From Geodermatophilus bullaregiensis (GTDB taxonomy: Bacteria > Actinomycetota > Actinomycetes > Mycobacteriales > Geodermatophilaceae), in assembly GCF_016907675.1 (NCBI RefSeq), contig NZ_JAFBCJ010000001.1:3348001-3412000 (forward strand): DNA of 64,000 nucleotides, written 5' to 3'. The first letter of the stretch is position 1. Every line of letters begins with the position of its first letter. Position numbers and translations under genes: made by a program. Below the pieces are notes generated by a model that did no database searches, had not been told where the DNA came from, and was given only the letters and a program-made list of their open reading frames with translations. Of the stretch, positions 16,802 to 24,053 are shown one piece after another.

Positions 16802-17764
16802 ATGCAGACCTTCCTGCCGGTGCCCGACTTCGTCGGGAGCGCCCGGTTGCTGGACTCCCCGCGCCTGGGCAAGCAGCGGGTGGAGACCCTCCAGGTGCTG
16901 CGCGCCCTCGAGCTGCCCGACTACGGCTGGGCCTCCCACCCGGTCGTGCACATGTGGCGCGGGCGCACCGCGGCGCTGGTCGTCTACGGCCTGGCGACGG
17001 TGCAGGTCTGGCGCGAGCGCGGCTTCGCCGACAGCACGCAGACGCTGATCGCGGAGTTCGCCCCCGACGTCGCCGGCGCCCCCCAGGACGAGCTGGCCCG
17101 CGCGGGGCTGCTGCCCTCCTGGGTCGGCAACGAGGCGCTGCACCTGTCGCACCGCTCGAACCTGCTGGCCAAGGACCCGGACTTCTACCGGCCGCTGTTC
17201 CAGCCGCTCTTCGGCGTCGAGCCCGACGACCTGCCCTACCTGTGGCCCGGCCCGGACGACGTCCCACCCGCCGCCGAGCCGGAGGGCACGCGGGTCTGGG
17301 TCGTGCGGCCGCGGGCGCACAACGAGCTCGGCGCCTGTCTGGCCGCCGGCGTCGTGGGGCTCGGCACCCAGTCGGGGATCGACGTCGACGCCACCGGTCT
17401 CTCGCCGGCCGAGCTGCGCGCCCTGGCGAAGGAGCTCTCGGGACGGCGGCCGAGCAAGGACCTGCGCCAGCTGTCGACCTTCCTCGACGAGATCCGCCCC
17501 GGAGACCCGGTGGGGCTGCCCGTCGAGCACGGCGCCGGCCTGCTGGTGGGGGAGGTGCTCGGGGACTACCTCTTCGAGGGACGCGAGCTGCTGCCGCACC
17601 GCCGGCCGGCCCGCTGGGACCGCGTCGTGCCGCGCGCCGCCGCCCGCCCGCCGGCGACGCTGCAGGACCCGCGGGCGCTGTTCTCCGTGGTCATCGACCC
17701 CGAGGTCCTGCCGCCGGCGCTGGCCGGCACCACCTACCGGGAGCCGGCGCTGCCGCTGGTCTGA
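16802..17764 (+). CDS. Pyrimidine-dimer glycosylase-like (MSMEG_6728) domain fused to EVE/PUA-like domain
   Basis: A 320-residue two-domain protein. Residues 1-150 match the MSMEG_6728/Pyr_excise type: MQTFLPVPDFVGSARLLDS, LGKQRVETLQVLRAL, HPVVHMWRGRTAALVVYGL, SHRSNLLAKDPDFYRPLF. This family is related to T4 endonuclease V-type DNA glycosylases that act on UV lesions. Residues 158-300 look like the N-terminal EVE/PUA-like domain seen in Mrr-type restriction proteins: VWVVRPRAHNELGACLAAG, VVGLGTQ, LRQLSTFLDEIRPGDPVGLP, LLVGEVLGDYLFEG, HRRPARWDRVVPR. Such domains read modified or flipped bases. The fusion would couple lesion or base recognition with glycosylase action; that is inference. ATG at 16802, downstream of the sirtuin pair. 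Its 3' end overlaps the convergent phosphotransferase gene by 31 bp. Confidence 0.7.
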   Translation: MQTFLPVPDFVGSARLLDSPRLGKQRVETLQVLRALELPDYGWASHPVVHMWRGRTAALVVYGLATVQVWRERGFADSTQTLIAEFAPDVAGAPQDELARAGLLPSWVGNEALHLSHRSNLLAKDPDFYRPLFQPLFGVEPDDLPYLWPGPDDVPPAAEPEGTRVWVVRPRAHNELGACLAAGVVGLGTQSGIDVDATGLSPAELRALAKELSGRRPSKDLRQLSTFLDEIRPGDPVGLPVEHGAGLLVGEVLGDYLFEGRELLPHRRPARWDRVVPRAAARPPATLQDPRALFSVVIDPEVLPPALAGTTYREPALPLV

Positions 17765-18621
17765 GCGAGGACCTCGGTCAGCACCGCGGTGGCCCGCTCC
17801 CGCCGCTCCGGGTGGCCGGCCGCGACGACGGTCCACCACGCCGCCCCGTGCAGCCGGCGCAGCTCCAGCCAGGGCGCCAGCTCGGCGTCGGAGGGTGCAC
17901 CCATCGCGTCCAGCGCCACCCGGCCGTCGAGCCGGGAGGTGCTGCGCAGGCAGGCGAGGTCCCACCCGACCGGCCCGGCGCAGGTGTCCTCGAGGTCGGT
18001 CCACCGCCACCCGTCCGGCGTGGCCAGCAGGTTGCCGGGGTGCGCGTCACCGTGCAGGGGCCGCACGGGTACGCCGGCCAGCCGCGGTCGCAGCCGGTCG
18101 AGTCGCTCCGTCATCCGCGCGCGGACGGCGGCGGGGACACCCCAGTCGCCGGCCCGCCCGGTGAAGGCGGCCAGGTCGTCGAGCGGGGTGTCCAGCGGCG
18201 TCCCGGTCACGGGCAGATCGGCCAGCACGCCGTGCAGCGCGGCCAGCGCGGCGGCCACCTCGGCCGGACCGGGCGCGGTGGGCAGCACCTCGACGTGCCG
18301 CCAGAAGGTCAGCGTCAGTCCTCCGTGCTCGTGCGGTCCGGGCGGCAGCAGGTCGCTCGGGGGGACGACGGCGGCGCCGGCCGCGGCCAGCCCGCCGGCC
18401 ACGGCGACCTCGCGGCCGAACGGGCGGCCCGGGTCCGGGCGCAGCAGCGGCGTCAGGGTGGCCACCCGCGCCACCACCGGCGCCGGGGCGAGGTGCACGA
18501 CGACGTTGACGCCGTCGTGCACCACCTCCGCCCCGGCGGACCGGACGCCGTGCGCGGCGGCCACCGCCGTGGCGGCGGCGACCGCGCGGGCCCGGCGCCC
18601 GGTCGCGTCGGACGTGGTCAC
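17734..18621 (-). CDS. Aminoglycoside phosphotransferase (APH)-family kinase-like protein
   Basis: A 295-residue member of the APH/choline kinase fold. Seen: the catalytic loop VRPLHGDAHPGNLLATPDG (HGDxHxxN) near residue 188 and the metal-binding WRWTDLEDTCAGPVGWDL (D in place of DFG) near 208. The N-lobe includes an Ala-rich start and a VVARVATLTP strand for ATP binding. The substrate is unknown. Many actinobacterial APH-like proteins are not antibiotic resistance genes, so no resistance is claimed. The ATG or GTG around 18621 lies 13 bp after the stop of the thioesterase gene. The order glyoxalase, thioesterase, kinase on the minus strand suggests a three-gene unit. Confidence 0.75.
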   Translation of the reverse strand: MTTSDATGRRARAVAAATAVAAAHGVRSAGAEVVHDGVNVVVHLAPAPVVARVATLTPLLRPDPGRPFGREVAVAGGLAAAGAAVVPPSDLLPPGPHEHGGLTLTFWRHVEVLPTAPGPAEVAAALAALHGVLADLPVTGTPLDTPLDDLAAFTGRAGDWGVPAAVRARMTERLDRLRPRLAGVPVRPLHGDAHPGNLLATPDGWRWTDLEDTCAGPVGWDLACLRSTSRLDGRVALDAMGAPSDAELAPWLELRRLHGAAWWTVVAAGHPERRERATAVLTEVLAQTSGSAGSR

Positions 18622-18634
18622 GCCCCGGGCGGGA

Positions 18635-19072
18635 TCACGAGCCGGGTCGCTCCGTTCCCGGCAGGGGCACGTTCTGCAGGCGCACCTGCCCGCGGGCGAC
18701 GAGCTTGCCGTCCTCGGCGCGGGTCAGCAGCACCTGCCACAGCTGCAGGGTGCGGCCCTGCTGCACCGGCTCGGCCACGACGTCGACCCGGCCGGCGGTG
18801 ACCGGCCGCAGGAAGTCGGTGCTGTTGTTCACCCCGACGGCGAACTGGCCGCGGTCGGCGACGGCGACGCTGGCCCCGATCGACGCCGCCGACTCGACGA
18901 CCGCGCAGTAGACCCCGCCGTGCACCACGCCCCACGGCGTGTGCTGGTCGGGGCCGAGCTCGACGGTGCCGGTGACGCGGGTGCCGCTGATCTCCGCGAC
19001 GTCGAAGCCGGTGGCCGCGACGAAGGCGCTGGCCGAGGCGCGGTCCACGCCCGGCATCTCCGGCCCGCTCAT
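18635..19072 (-). CDS. PaaI-type hotdog thioesterase
   Basis: A 145-residue single hotdog-domain protein, expected to hydrolyse acyl-CoA thioesters. The motif HTPWGVVHGGVYCAVVESAASIG (about 44-66, split here for brevity: HGGVYCAVVESAAS holds the catalytic acidic residue on the long helix) and the following VNNSTDFLRPVTAGRVDVV strand pair are characteristic. The start at 19072 overlaps the stop of the upstream VOC-family gene by 4 bases (ATGA), so translation is coupled. The substrate cannot be told from sequence. Length is normal for the family. Confidence 0.8.
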   Translation of the reverse strand: MSGPEMPGVDRASASAFVAATGFDVAEISGTRVTGTVELGPDQHTPWGVVHGGVYCAVVESAASIGASVAVADRGQFAVGVNNSTDFLRPVTAGRVDVVAEPVQQGRTLQLWQVLLTRAEDGKLVARGQVRLQNVPLPGTERPGS

Positions 19073-19428
19073 GCGTCCCACACCAGGCAGAAGGGGTGGC
19101 CTGCCGGGTCGGCGTAGACGCGGAAGTCGCCCCCGCCACCGGGCAGCGTCCGCGCGCCGAGCGCGAGCACCTCCGGCTCGGCCTGCTCGATGTCGGCGAC
19201 CCGCACGTCGAGGTGGAACTGCTGGGGTCGGCCGGGGTCGGGCCAGTCCGGTGGCACCAGGTCCGGCGCCTGCTGGAAGGCCAGCCGGTACCCCTGGCCG
19301 GTCACCACGACCCAGTCGTCGCCGGGTCCGCCCGTGCTCACCTCCATCCCGAGCAGGTCGGCGTAGAAGGTGGCGAGCGCGTGCGCGTCGGGCGCGTCGA
19401 TCACGACGGAGTGCAGCTGACCGATCAT
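19069..19428 (-). CDS. VOC (glyoxalase/bleomycin-resistance-like) family protein
   Basis: A 119-residue protein with one pair of beta-alpha-beta-beta-beta modules typical of the vicinal oxygen chelate fold. LHSVVIDAPDAHALATFYAD (residues 5-24) gives the first module with a metal-ligand His, and FHLDVRVADI with the C-terminal DPAGHPFCLVWD gives the second. It may be a dioxygenase, isomerase or binding protein; the substrate is unknown. The ATG at 19428 is preferred over one at 19437 because AGGATGAGG is spaced 8 bases upstream. First gene of the three-gene minus-strand unit. Confidence 0.75.
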   Translation of the reverse strand: MIGQLHSVVIDAPDAHALATFYADLLGMEVSTGGPGDDWVVVTGQGYRLAFQQAPDLVPPDWPDPGRPQQFHLDVRVADIEQAEPEVLALGARTLPGGGGDFRVYADPAGHPFCLVWDA

Positions 19429-19515
19429 GGTCCTCATCCTGCTGGCTGCCGGTCCCGCCCACCCGCCGGGGACCTGCCGTTCGTCGCGGGGATCCAGGCG
19501 GGGCAGGATCGGGGG

Positions 19516-20217
19516 GTGCCGGAGACCCCTGATGCCCCCGCGCCCGCCCTCGGCTCGCTGACCTGGGTCCCCGCGGCCGAGCGGCCCGACCTGCTCGGCG
19601 CGCCGGTGGCCGCGGCGCTGCCCGCGCTGCCCGGCCCGGCCTGGGTGGCCCCGGTCGACGACGACCTGGCCGACACCGCCGCCTTCACCGCCGCCTACGG
19701 GGTGCCCCCCGAGGCCTCGGCCAACTGTGTCGTCGTGGCCGCGCGCCGGGCGGGGCAGACGACGATGGTCGCCTGCGTCGTCCTGGCCACCACCCGCGCC
19801 GACGTCAACGGCCTGGTGCGCCGGCACCTGGGCGCGCGCAAGGCGTCGTTCGCGCCGCAGGACGTCGCGGTCGCCGAGAGCGGGATGGCCTACGGCGGCA
19901 TCACGCCGATCGGCCTGCCGGCGTCCTGGCCGGTGCTGGTCGACGCCGCGGTGGCCGCCGCCGACCTCGTGGTCGTCGGCTCGGGCACGCGCGGCGCCAA
20001 GCTCGCCGTGCCCGGGCCGGTGCTGGCCGCGCTCCCGGCCGCCGCGGTGCTCGACGGCCTGGGCGTGCCGGTCGAGGGCGGTCCGCCCCCGGCGCCCGCC
20101 GCGCCCGCCGAGCGGGCGCCGGACGACCGCGACGTCGGCTGGGGTGAGCGGCCCGAGGAGCGCGACGACGACCGCCGGTACCTCGAGGACCGCCCCCCGC
20201 ACTGGGGCAGCGACTGA
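19516..20217 (+). CDS. YbaK/EbsC-type aminoacyl-tRNA deacylase-like protein
   Basis: A 233-residue protein with a YbaK/ProRS-editing-like domain. Such domains hydrolyse misacylated tRNAs or related aminoacyl esters. Seen: SANCVVVAARRAGQTTMVACVVLATTR split across strands at about residues 72-98, then NGLVRRHLGARKASFAPQD and GMAYGGITPIGLP (the conserved glycine-rich P-I-G-L motif near 135), and LVVVGSGTRGAKLAVPG. The C-terminal 40 residues are acidic/Pro-rich and unconserved. The GTG at 19516 lies in gggggGTG without a clear spacer, so the start is uncertain. It is divergent from the VOC gene, with an 87-bp shared promoter region. Confidence 0.75.
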   Translation: MPETPDAPAPALGSLTWVPAAERPDLLGAPVAAALPALPGPAWVAPVDDDLADTAAFTAAYGVPPEASANCVVVAARRAGQTTMVACVVLATTRADVNGLVRRHLGARKASFAPQDVAVAESGMAYGGITPIGLPASWPVLVDAAVAAADLVVVGSGTRGAKLAVPGPVLAALPAAAVLDGLGVPVEGGPPPAPAAPAERAPDDRDVGWGERPEERDDDRRYLEDRPPHWGSD

Positions 20218-20271
20218 CCCCTCGGCGCCGGCCGGGCAGGGTCGCGGCGCCCGGCCGATCCCGGCGGGTCC

Positions 20272-20928
20272 TCACGGCGGGCCGGGTCCGGCCGGGAGGC
20301 TGAGCGTGAGCGTCGCGGTGGTCGCCGCCGCGGCCAGGGCGGCGGCGGTGGCCTCGTCGACGGCGAGCACGAGCAGCCCGGCGTCGGTCGGCGCCGTGGC
20401 GTCCTCCGTGGCGTCCTCCGTGGCGGCCCGCGGAGCGGCCAGGACCAGCGCGGCCCGGGCGACCACCTCGGCCCGGACGGCACCGGGCGCGGTGGCCAGC
20501 ACGTCGACCCGGTCGCCGGCGGTGGCCAGCCCGGCCACGGCCAGGTCGGCCAGCCGGACGGGCGTGGCGACCTGACCGGTGGGGAGCAGCGCGGTCAGCC
20601 CCGGGCCGACCAGGCGGACGTCGGTGACCGGCTCGCCGGCCCGCACCGGCGCGGCGAGCACCCGGCCGGTGAGCGCGGCGGGGTCGAGGGCCACCCCGGC
20701 CGGCACGGCGGCGTCCGGCAGCGCGGTCGACGCCAGGTCCGCCGTCGCCAGCACCGTGCCGGCCGGGAGGTCGGCGGCGGCGGTGACCACGGGTGTCCCG
20801 GGCGGTGGCACCGCGGCCGGTGCCGCGGGCGGGCGGAGGGCCAGCACCAGCGCGCCGACGGCGAGGGCCGCGGCCAGGCACCGGCGCAGGAGGGTGACGG
20901 GGGAGCGGGGTCGGCGCAGGCGCAGCAC
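20272..20928 (-). CDS. SAF-domain (CpaB/RcpC-like) protein
   Basis: A 218-residue exported or membrane-anchored protein. Residues 12-35 form a hydrophobic anchor (LAAALAVGALVLALRPPAA). An SAF domain follows: PVVTAAADLPAGTVLATADL, TGRVLAAPVRAGEPVTDVRL. A CpaB/RcpC second half (GDRVDVLATAPGAVRAEVVA) comes next. CpaB proteins assist Flp/tad pilus assembly in the periplasm or cell wall, but no tad genes are in this window, so it may be a solitary homologue. A small in-frame tandem duplication encodes ATEDATEDAT (20398-20424). GTG start at 20928; the FmdB-like gene precedes it on the same strand. Confidence 0.7.
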   Translation of the reverse strand: MLRLRRPRSPVTLLRRCLAAALAVGALVLALRPPAAPAAVPPPGTPVVTAAADLPAGTVLATADLASTALPDAAVPAGVALDPAALTGRVLAAPVRAGEPVTDVRLVGPGLTALLPTGQVATPVRLADLAVAGLATAGDRVDVLATAPGAVRAEVVARAALVLAAPRAATEDATEDATAPTDAGLLVLAVDEATAAALAAAATTATLTLSLPAGPGPP

Positions 20929-21013
20929 CGGCCCAGGCTCGCCGCCCGGCGCCGCCGGCAGGGGCGGCGCCGCGGAGCTGTGGAGAGCGCGTCGGGCTGT
21001 GGACGCGCCACCG

Positions 21014-21346
21014 TCAGCCGGAGGCGGCCTTGGTCCCGCTCGGGGAGGGGGTGCTCGAGGTGGCCGACTCCTTCTTCGCCGCCGGGGCCGACGGCGAGGA
21101 CGAGTCGGACGACGAGCCGGACGACGACGTGCCCGAGGACGACGAGTCGCCGGCCGAGGCCTTCGACCGGCTGTCGGTGCGGTAGAAGCCCGATCCCTTG
21201 AAGACGACGCCGATCGAGCCGTACACCTTGCGCACCGGGGCACCGCAGGTCGGGCACTCGGCCACGGGCGCGTCGGTGAAGGACTGCACGACCTCGAACT
21301 GGTGCTTGTCCTCGGGGTTGGTGCAGGCGTACTGGTACGTGGGCAC
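21014..21346 (-). CDS. FmdB-family zinc-ribbon protein with Ser-rich tail
   Basis: A 110-residue protein beginning with the FmdB zinc ribbon: VPTYQYACTNPEDKHQFEVV then CPTCGAPVRKVY (Cys residues near 8, 31 and 34 and a His pair) and GVVFKGSGFYRTDSR. The last 50 residues are a Ser/Asp/Thr low-complexity tail with repeated SSSGTSS-type units, common in actinobacterial members. The function is unknown; the family is often called a putative regulatory protein. GTG at 21346 with AGGAG 9 bases upstream. In actinobacteria this gene often lies near the 5-formyl-THF cyclo-ligase and galU, as it does here (about 4 kb away). Confidence 0.85.
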   Translation of the reverse strand: MPTYQYACTNPEDKHQFEVVQSFTDAPVAECPTCGAPVRKVYGSIGVVFKGSGFYRTDSRSKASAGDSSSSGTSSSGSSSDSSSPSAPAAKKESATSSTPSPSGTKAASG

Positions 21347-21510
21347 GGCGGGACACTCCTGGTCGAGCGTGGGTCGGGCGGTCCCGGTGCCGGTCGGGTG
21401 GCTGGCACTCGGGACCCTCGACTGCCAATGATGCGACACGCTGGCCGCAGCGTCCACGCACCGTGACCGGTGTCGGGCCGCCGGGCACCCGGCACGGGCG
21501 GACGGCGGCC

Positions 21511-21920
21511 TCAGCCGGGCATCCGGGTCGCCCGGTGGAGGGCGGCCAGACCGTCGGGTGCGCCCGGCCGGTGCCGCGCGACCGCCTCGGACCCGGCGCG
21601 GCGGGCCACCGACCGCAGCACGAGGGCGACGACCTCGTCGTCGGCGTGGCCGAGCACCGGCAGGACGTCGGGCACCAGGTCCACCGGCGACAGGAGGTGG
21701 GCCAGCAGCCGCCACGGCGCCGGATCCGCACGCCCCGCGGCAGCGTCCGGTCGGCGGCCAGTCGCCGCACCAGCCGCAGCACGTCGGGGATCGGGGAGCA
21801 GCCGCAGGAGCTCCCGCAGCCGCAGCTCGTCGGGCCGGTGCAGCAGAGCGCCGCGACCAGCAGCACCCAGCACAGCAGCCCGCCGGCGACGCCGGCCACC
21901 GTCCACGCCCACGACGGCAT
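21511..21920 (-). pseudogene. DUF1232 (YkvA-like) membrane protein, frameshifted
   Basis: A YkvA/DUF1232-type protein can be assembled only by changing frame three times. MPSWAWTVAGVAGGLLCWVL (start ATG 21920) is followed by HRPDELRLRELLRLLPD in a second frame, then PDVLRLVRRLAADRTLPRGV back in the first, then WRLLAHLLSPVDLVPDVLPVL to the end near 21511 in the second. A near-duplicated 7-base unit (CCCCGAT CCCCGAC) at about 21782-21795 explains one shift. All pieces are in the expected order for the family, so this is one gene broken by small indels, or a poorly called GC-rich stretch. As written it cannot yield the full domain. Confidence 0.65.
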
Positions 21921-22184
21921 CAGGTGCCGCTCCCGTCCCGGGTCCGCACACCCTCCCGGCGGTTCCCGGGGCGGGACCCGCGTCACCGGCCGGCCGAGGA
22001 GACCTCCGGGGTCGGTGGTGCACGGGTCGCCGTCCCTCCGTCGGTGGTCGCCGGGGTGGTGGCGGACGCCGACCAGCGGGTACGCCGAGGCCCCCGGGAC
22101 GCCCGCCCAGCGCCCCACGCCGTGAGCGCTGCACGCGCTCGGGCAGGGGCTATCAAGGTCCAACACGCCGGTAGCCTCCCGCGC

Positions 22185-22679
22185 GTGACACACCCCTGGC
22201 TCGACGAGACGCAGCAGCGTGCCTGGCGGGCGTGGCTGACCGTCGCGGAGCTGCTGCCGCGCGAGCTCGACACCCAGCTCCAGCGTGACGCCGGGCTCAC
22301 CCACGCCGCCTACATCGTCCTCGCGATGCTCTCGGAGGCCCCCGGCCGCAGCCGCCGGATGAGCGACCTCGCCCGGCGGGCCAACCAGTCGCAGAGCCGG
22401 CTCTCGCACACCGTCGCCCGGCTCGAGGACCGCGGGTGGGTCCGGCGCGAGCGGTCCCCCGAGGACGGCCGCGGCAACGTGGCCGTGCTCACCGACGCCG
22501 GGTGGGACGTCGTCCGCGACGTCGCCCCCGGTCACGTCGCCGCGGTCCGCGCCGCGCTGTTCGACCCGCTCACCCCGCAGCAGACCGAGTCCCTGCGCGA
22601 CATCCTGGAGACCGTCGTCGACCGGCTCGACCCCGACGCCAGCCGGCGCGTGGCCCACGGCAGCGACGTCGCCGGCTGA
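22185..22679 (+). CDS. MarR-family transcriptional regulator
   Basis: A 164-residue winged-helix repressor-type protein. The DNA-binding core is RRMSDLARRANQSQSRLSHT (recognition helix) followed by VARLEDRGWVRRERSPEDGRGN and the wing VAVLTDAGWDVV. The flanking N- and C-terminal helices form the dimer interface. MarR proteins usually respond to small phenolic or oxidising ligands and repress neighbouring genes. Here the downstream genes are convergent, so the target is unclear; self-regulation from the 22140-22184 region is likely. GTG start at 22185 without a strong Shine-Dalgarno sequence, so the mRNA may be leaderless. Confidence 0.85.
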   Translation: MTHPWLDETQQRAWRAWLTVAELLPRELDTQLQRDAGLTHAAYIVLAMLSEAPGRSRRMSDLARRANQSQSRLSHTVARLEDRGWVRRERSPEDGRGNVAVLTDAGWDVVRDVAPGHVAAVRAALFDPLTPQQTESLRDILETVVDRLDPDASRRVAHGSDVAG

Positions 22680-22794
22680 GCGACCCGGCCCGGCGGCTCT
22701 CCCGCGACGACGTCGGCGAGCTCGAGGACCGGCGTGCCGCTCCGGGCGCAGCGCGCGCCGTCCTGACCGTCGAGGGCCGTCCTCCCGCACCGCA

Positions 22795-22834
22795 GCGCGT
22801 CCTCCCGCACCGCCCACGGTGAGGGAGGACGCGC
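22795..22834. terminator. Bidirectional hairpin between MarR and CoA-transferase genes
   Basis: GCGCGTCCTCCC (22795-22806) pairs perfectly with GGGAGGACGCGC (22823-22834) around a 16-base loop. Immediately after, CCACGATCAGG (22834-22844) pairs with CCTGATCGTGG (22848-22858), overlapping the end of the minus-strand CoA-transferase gene. The two genes converge here, so the hairpins probably terminate both. The sequence CGTCCTCCCGCACCGC occurs twice (22779, 22798). Confidence 0.7.
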
Positions 22835-22839
22835 CACGA

Positions 22840-24036
22840 TCAGGTCACCTGATCGTGGCCGCCGGAGAGCCAGGCGCGGATCTCGGCGTCCGAGCCGCCC
22901 AGGACCGGCGGCGCGGCGTGGTCGCGGCGGGTCGTCTCGGTCTCGCCGTCGGGACCGGGGGCGAAGAAGCGCAGCGGCGGGCCGGGCAGCTGCAGCCGGC
23001 CCAGCGTGGCGTGCTCGACGTCGACCAGCAGGCCCTGCGACAGGGTCTGCTCCCAGCCGTAGACCTCGTCGATCGTGCGCACCTTCCCGGCGGGGACGCC
23101 GGCGGCGGCCAGCCGGGCGAGCAGGTCCTCGGGTGGGATGTCGGCGAAGACCCCCTCCAGCAGATCGATCACCCGGTCCCGGTTGCCCACGCGCTCGCCG
23201 TTGGTGGCCAGGCCCGGCGCCTCGGGGTCCAGGCCGAACTCGGCGCACAGCCGCCGCCACAGCCCCTCCGACCCGCAGGACAGCTGCACGCTGCCGCCCC
23301 TGCAGTGGAAGAGGCCGTAGGGCGCGATCGAGGGGTGGTGGTTGCCCTGGGCGCGGCCGACCTGCCCACCCACGGTCCACGCCGTCCCCTGGAAGGCGTG
23401 CACGCCGACGATCGCGGCCAGCAGCGAGGTGCGCACCACCTGCCCGCGGCCGGTCCGCTCGCGCTCGTGCAGCGCGGCGAGGACGCCGTAGGCGCCGTAC
23501 ATGCCGGCCAGCAGGTCACCGATCGGGACGCCGACCCGCTGCGGGTCCTCCGGTCCCGGCCCGGTCAGCGACATCAGCCCGGCCTCGCCCTGGGCGATCT
23601 GGTCGTACCCGGCCCTGCTGCCCTCGGGCCCGTCGTGGCCGAAGCCGCTGATCGACAGGGTCACCAGCCGCGGGTTGAGCTCGGCGAGCACCCCGGTGCC
23701 GAAACCGAGACGGGCCAGCGTGCCGGGCCGGAAGTTCTCCAGCAGGACGTCGGCGCGGCGCACCAGCTCCCGCAGCAGCTCCTTGTCGCTCTCGTCCTTG
23801 AGGTCGAGGGTGACCGACTCCTTGTTGCGGTTGGCCGACAGGAAGTACGTCGACTCCCGGTCGCCGGAGTCCGGCTGCACGAACGGCGGTCCCCAGCCGC
23901 GGGTGTCGTCGCCGCTGCCGGGGCTCTCCACCTTGATGACGCGGGCGCCCAGGTCGCCGAGCATCATCGCGGCGTGCGGCCCGGCCAGGGCGCGGGTCAG
24001 GTCGACGACGAGGACGCCGTCCAGTGGTCCGGTCAC
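22840..24036 (-). CDS. CaiB/BaiF family CoA-transferase
   Basis: A class III CoA-transferase of about 398 residues that moves CoA between carboxylic acids by way of an aspartyl-CoA thioester. Seen: N-terminal GPLDGVLVVDLTRALAGP, MMLGDLGARVIKVESP, the FLSANRNKESVTLDLK block, ADVLLENFRPGTLARLG (the catalytic Asp region lies in ISGFGHDGPEGSRAGYD) and C-terminal LAAAGVPAGKVRTIDEV. The start at GTG 24036 has GGGAG 5 bases upstream and matches the family N-terminus; a GTG at 24057 would overlap the carrier's stop (GTGA) instead. It follows the dicarboxylate carrier directly, suggesting uptake and CoA activation of an organic diacid such as malonate, though the substrate is inference. Confidence 0.88.
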   Translation of the reverse strand: MTGPLDGVLVVDLTRALAGPHAAMMLGDLGARVIKVESPGSGDDTRGWGPPFVQPDSGDRESTYFLSANRNKESVTLDLKDESDKELLRELVRRADVLLENFRPGTLARLGFGTGVLAELNPRLVTLSISGFGHDGPEGSRAGYDQIAQGEAGLMSLTGPGPEDPQRVGVPIGDLLAGMYGAYGVLAALHERERTGRGQVVRTSLLAAIVGVHAFQGTAWTVGGQVGRAQGNHHPSIAPYGLFHCRGGSVQLSCGSEGLWRRLCAEFGLDPEAPGLATNGERVGNRDRVIDLLEGVFADIPPEDLLARLAAAGVPAGKVRTIDEVYGWEQTLSQGLLVDVEHATLGRLQLPGPPLRFFAPGPDGETETTRRDHAAPPVLGGSDAEIRAWLSGGHDQVT

Positions 24037-24053
24037 GACGGCTCCCGATCGGG

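Noticed and set aside
17734..18621. Aminoglycoside resistance gene
   Set aside because: Only the general APH fold is seen. Actinobacterial members are mostly of other function, and no mobile or resistance context exists.
21511..21920. Programmed ribosomal frameshift in the DUF1232 gene
   Set aside because: Three alternating shifts with no slippery sequence or stimulatory structure fit indels better than recoding.
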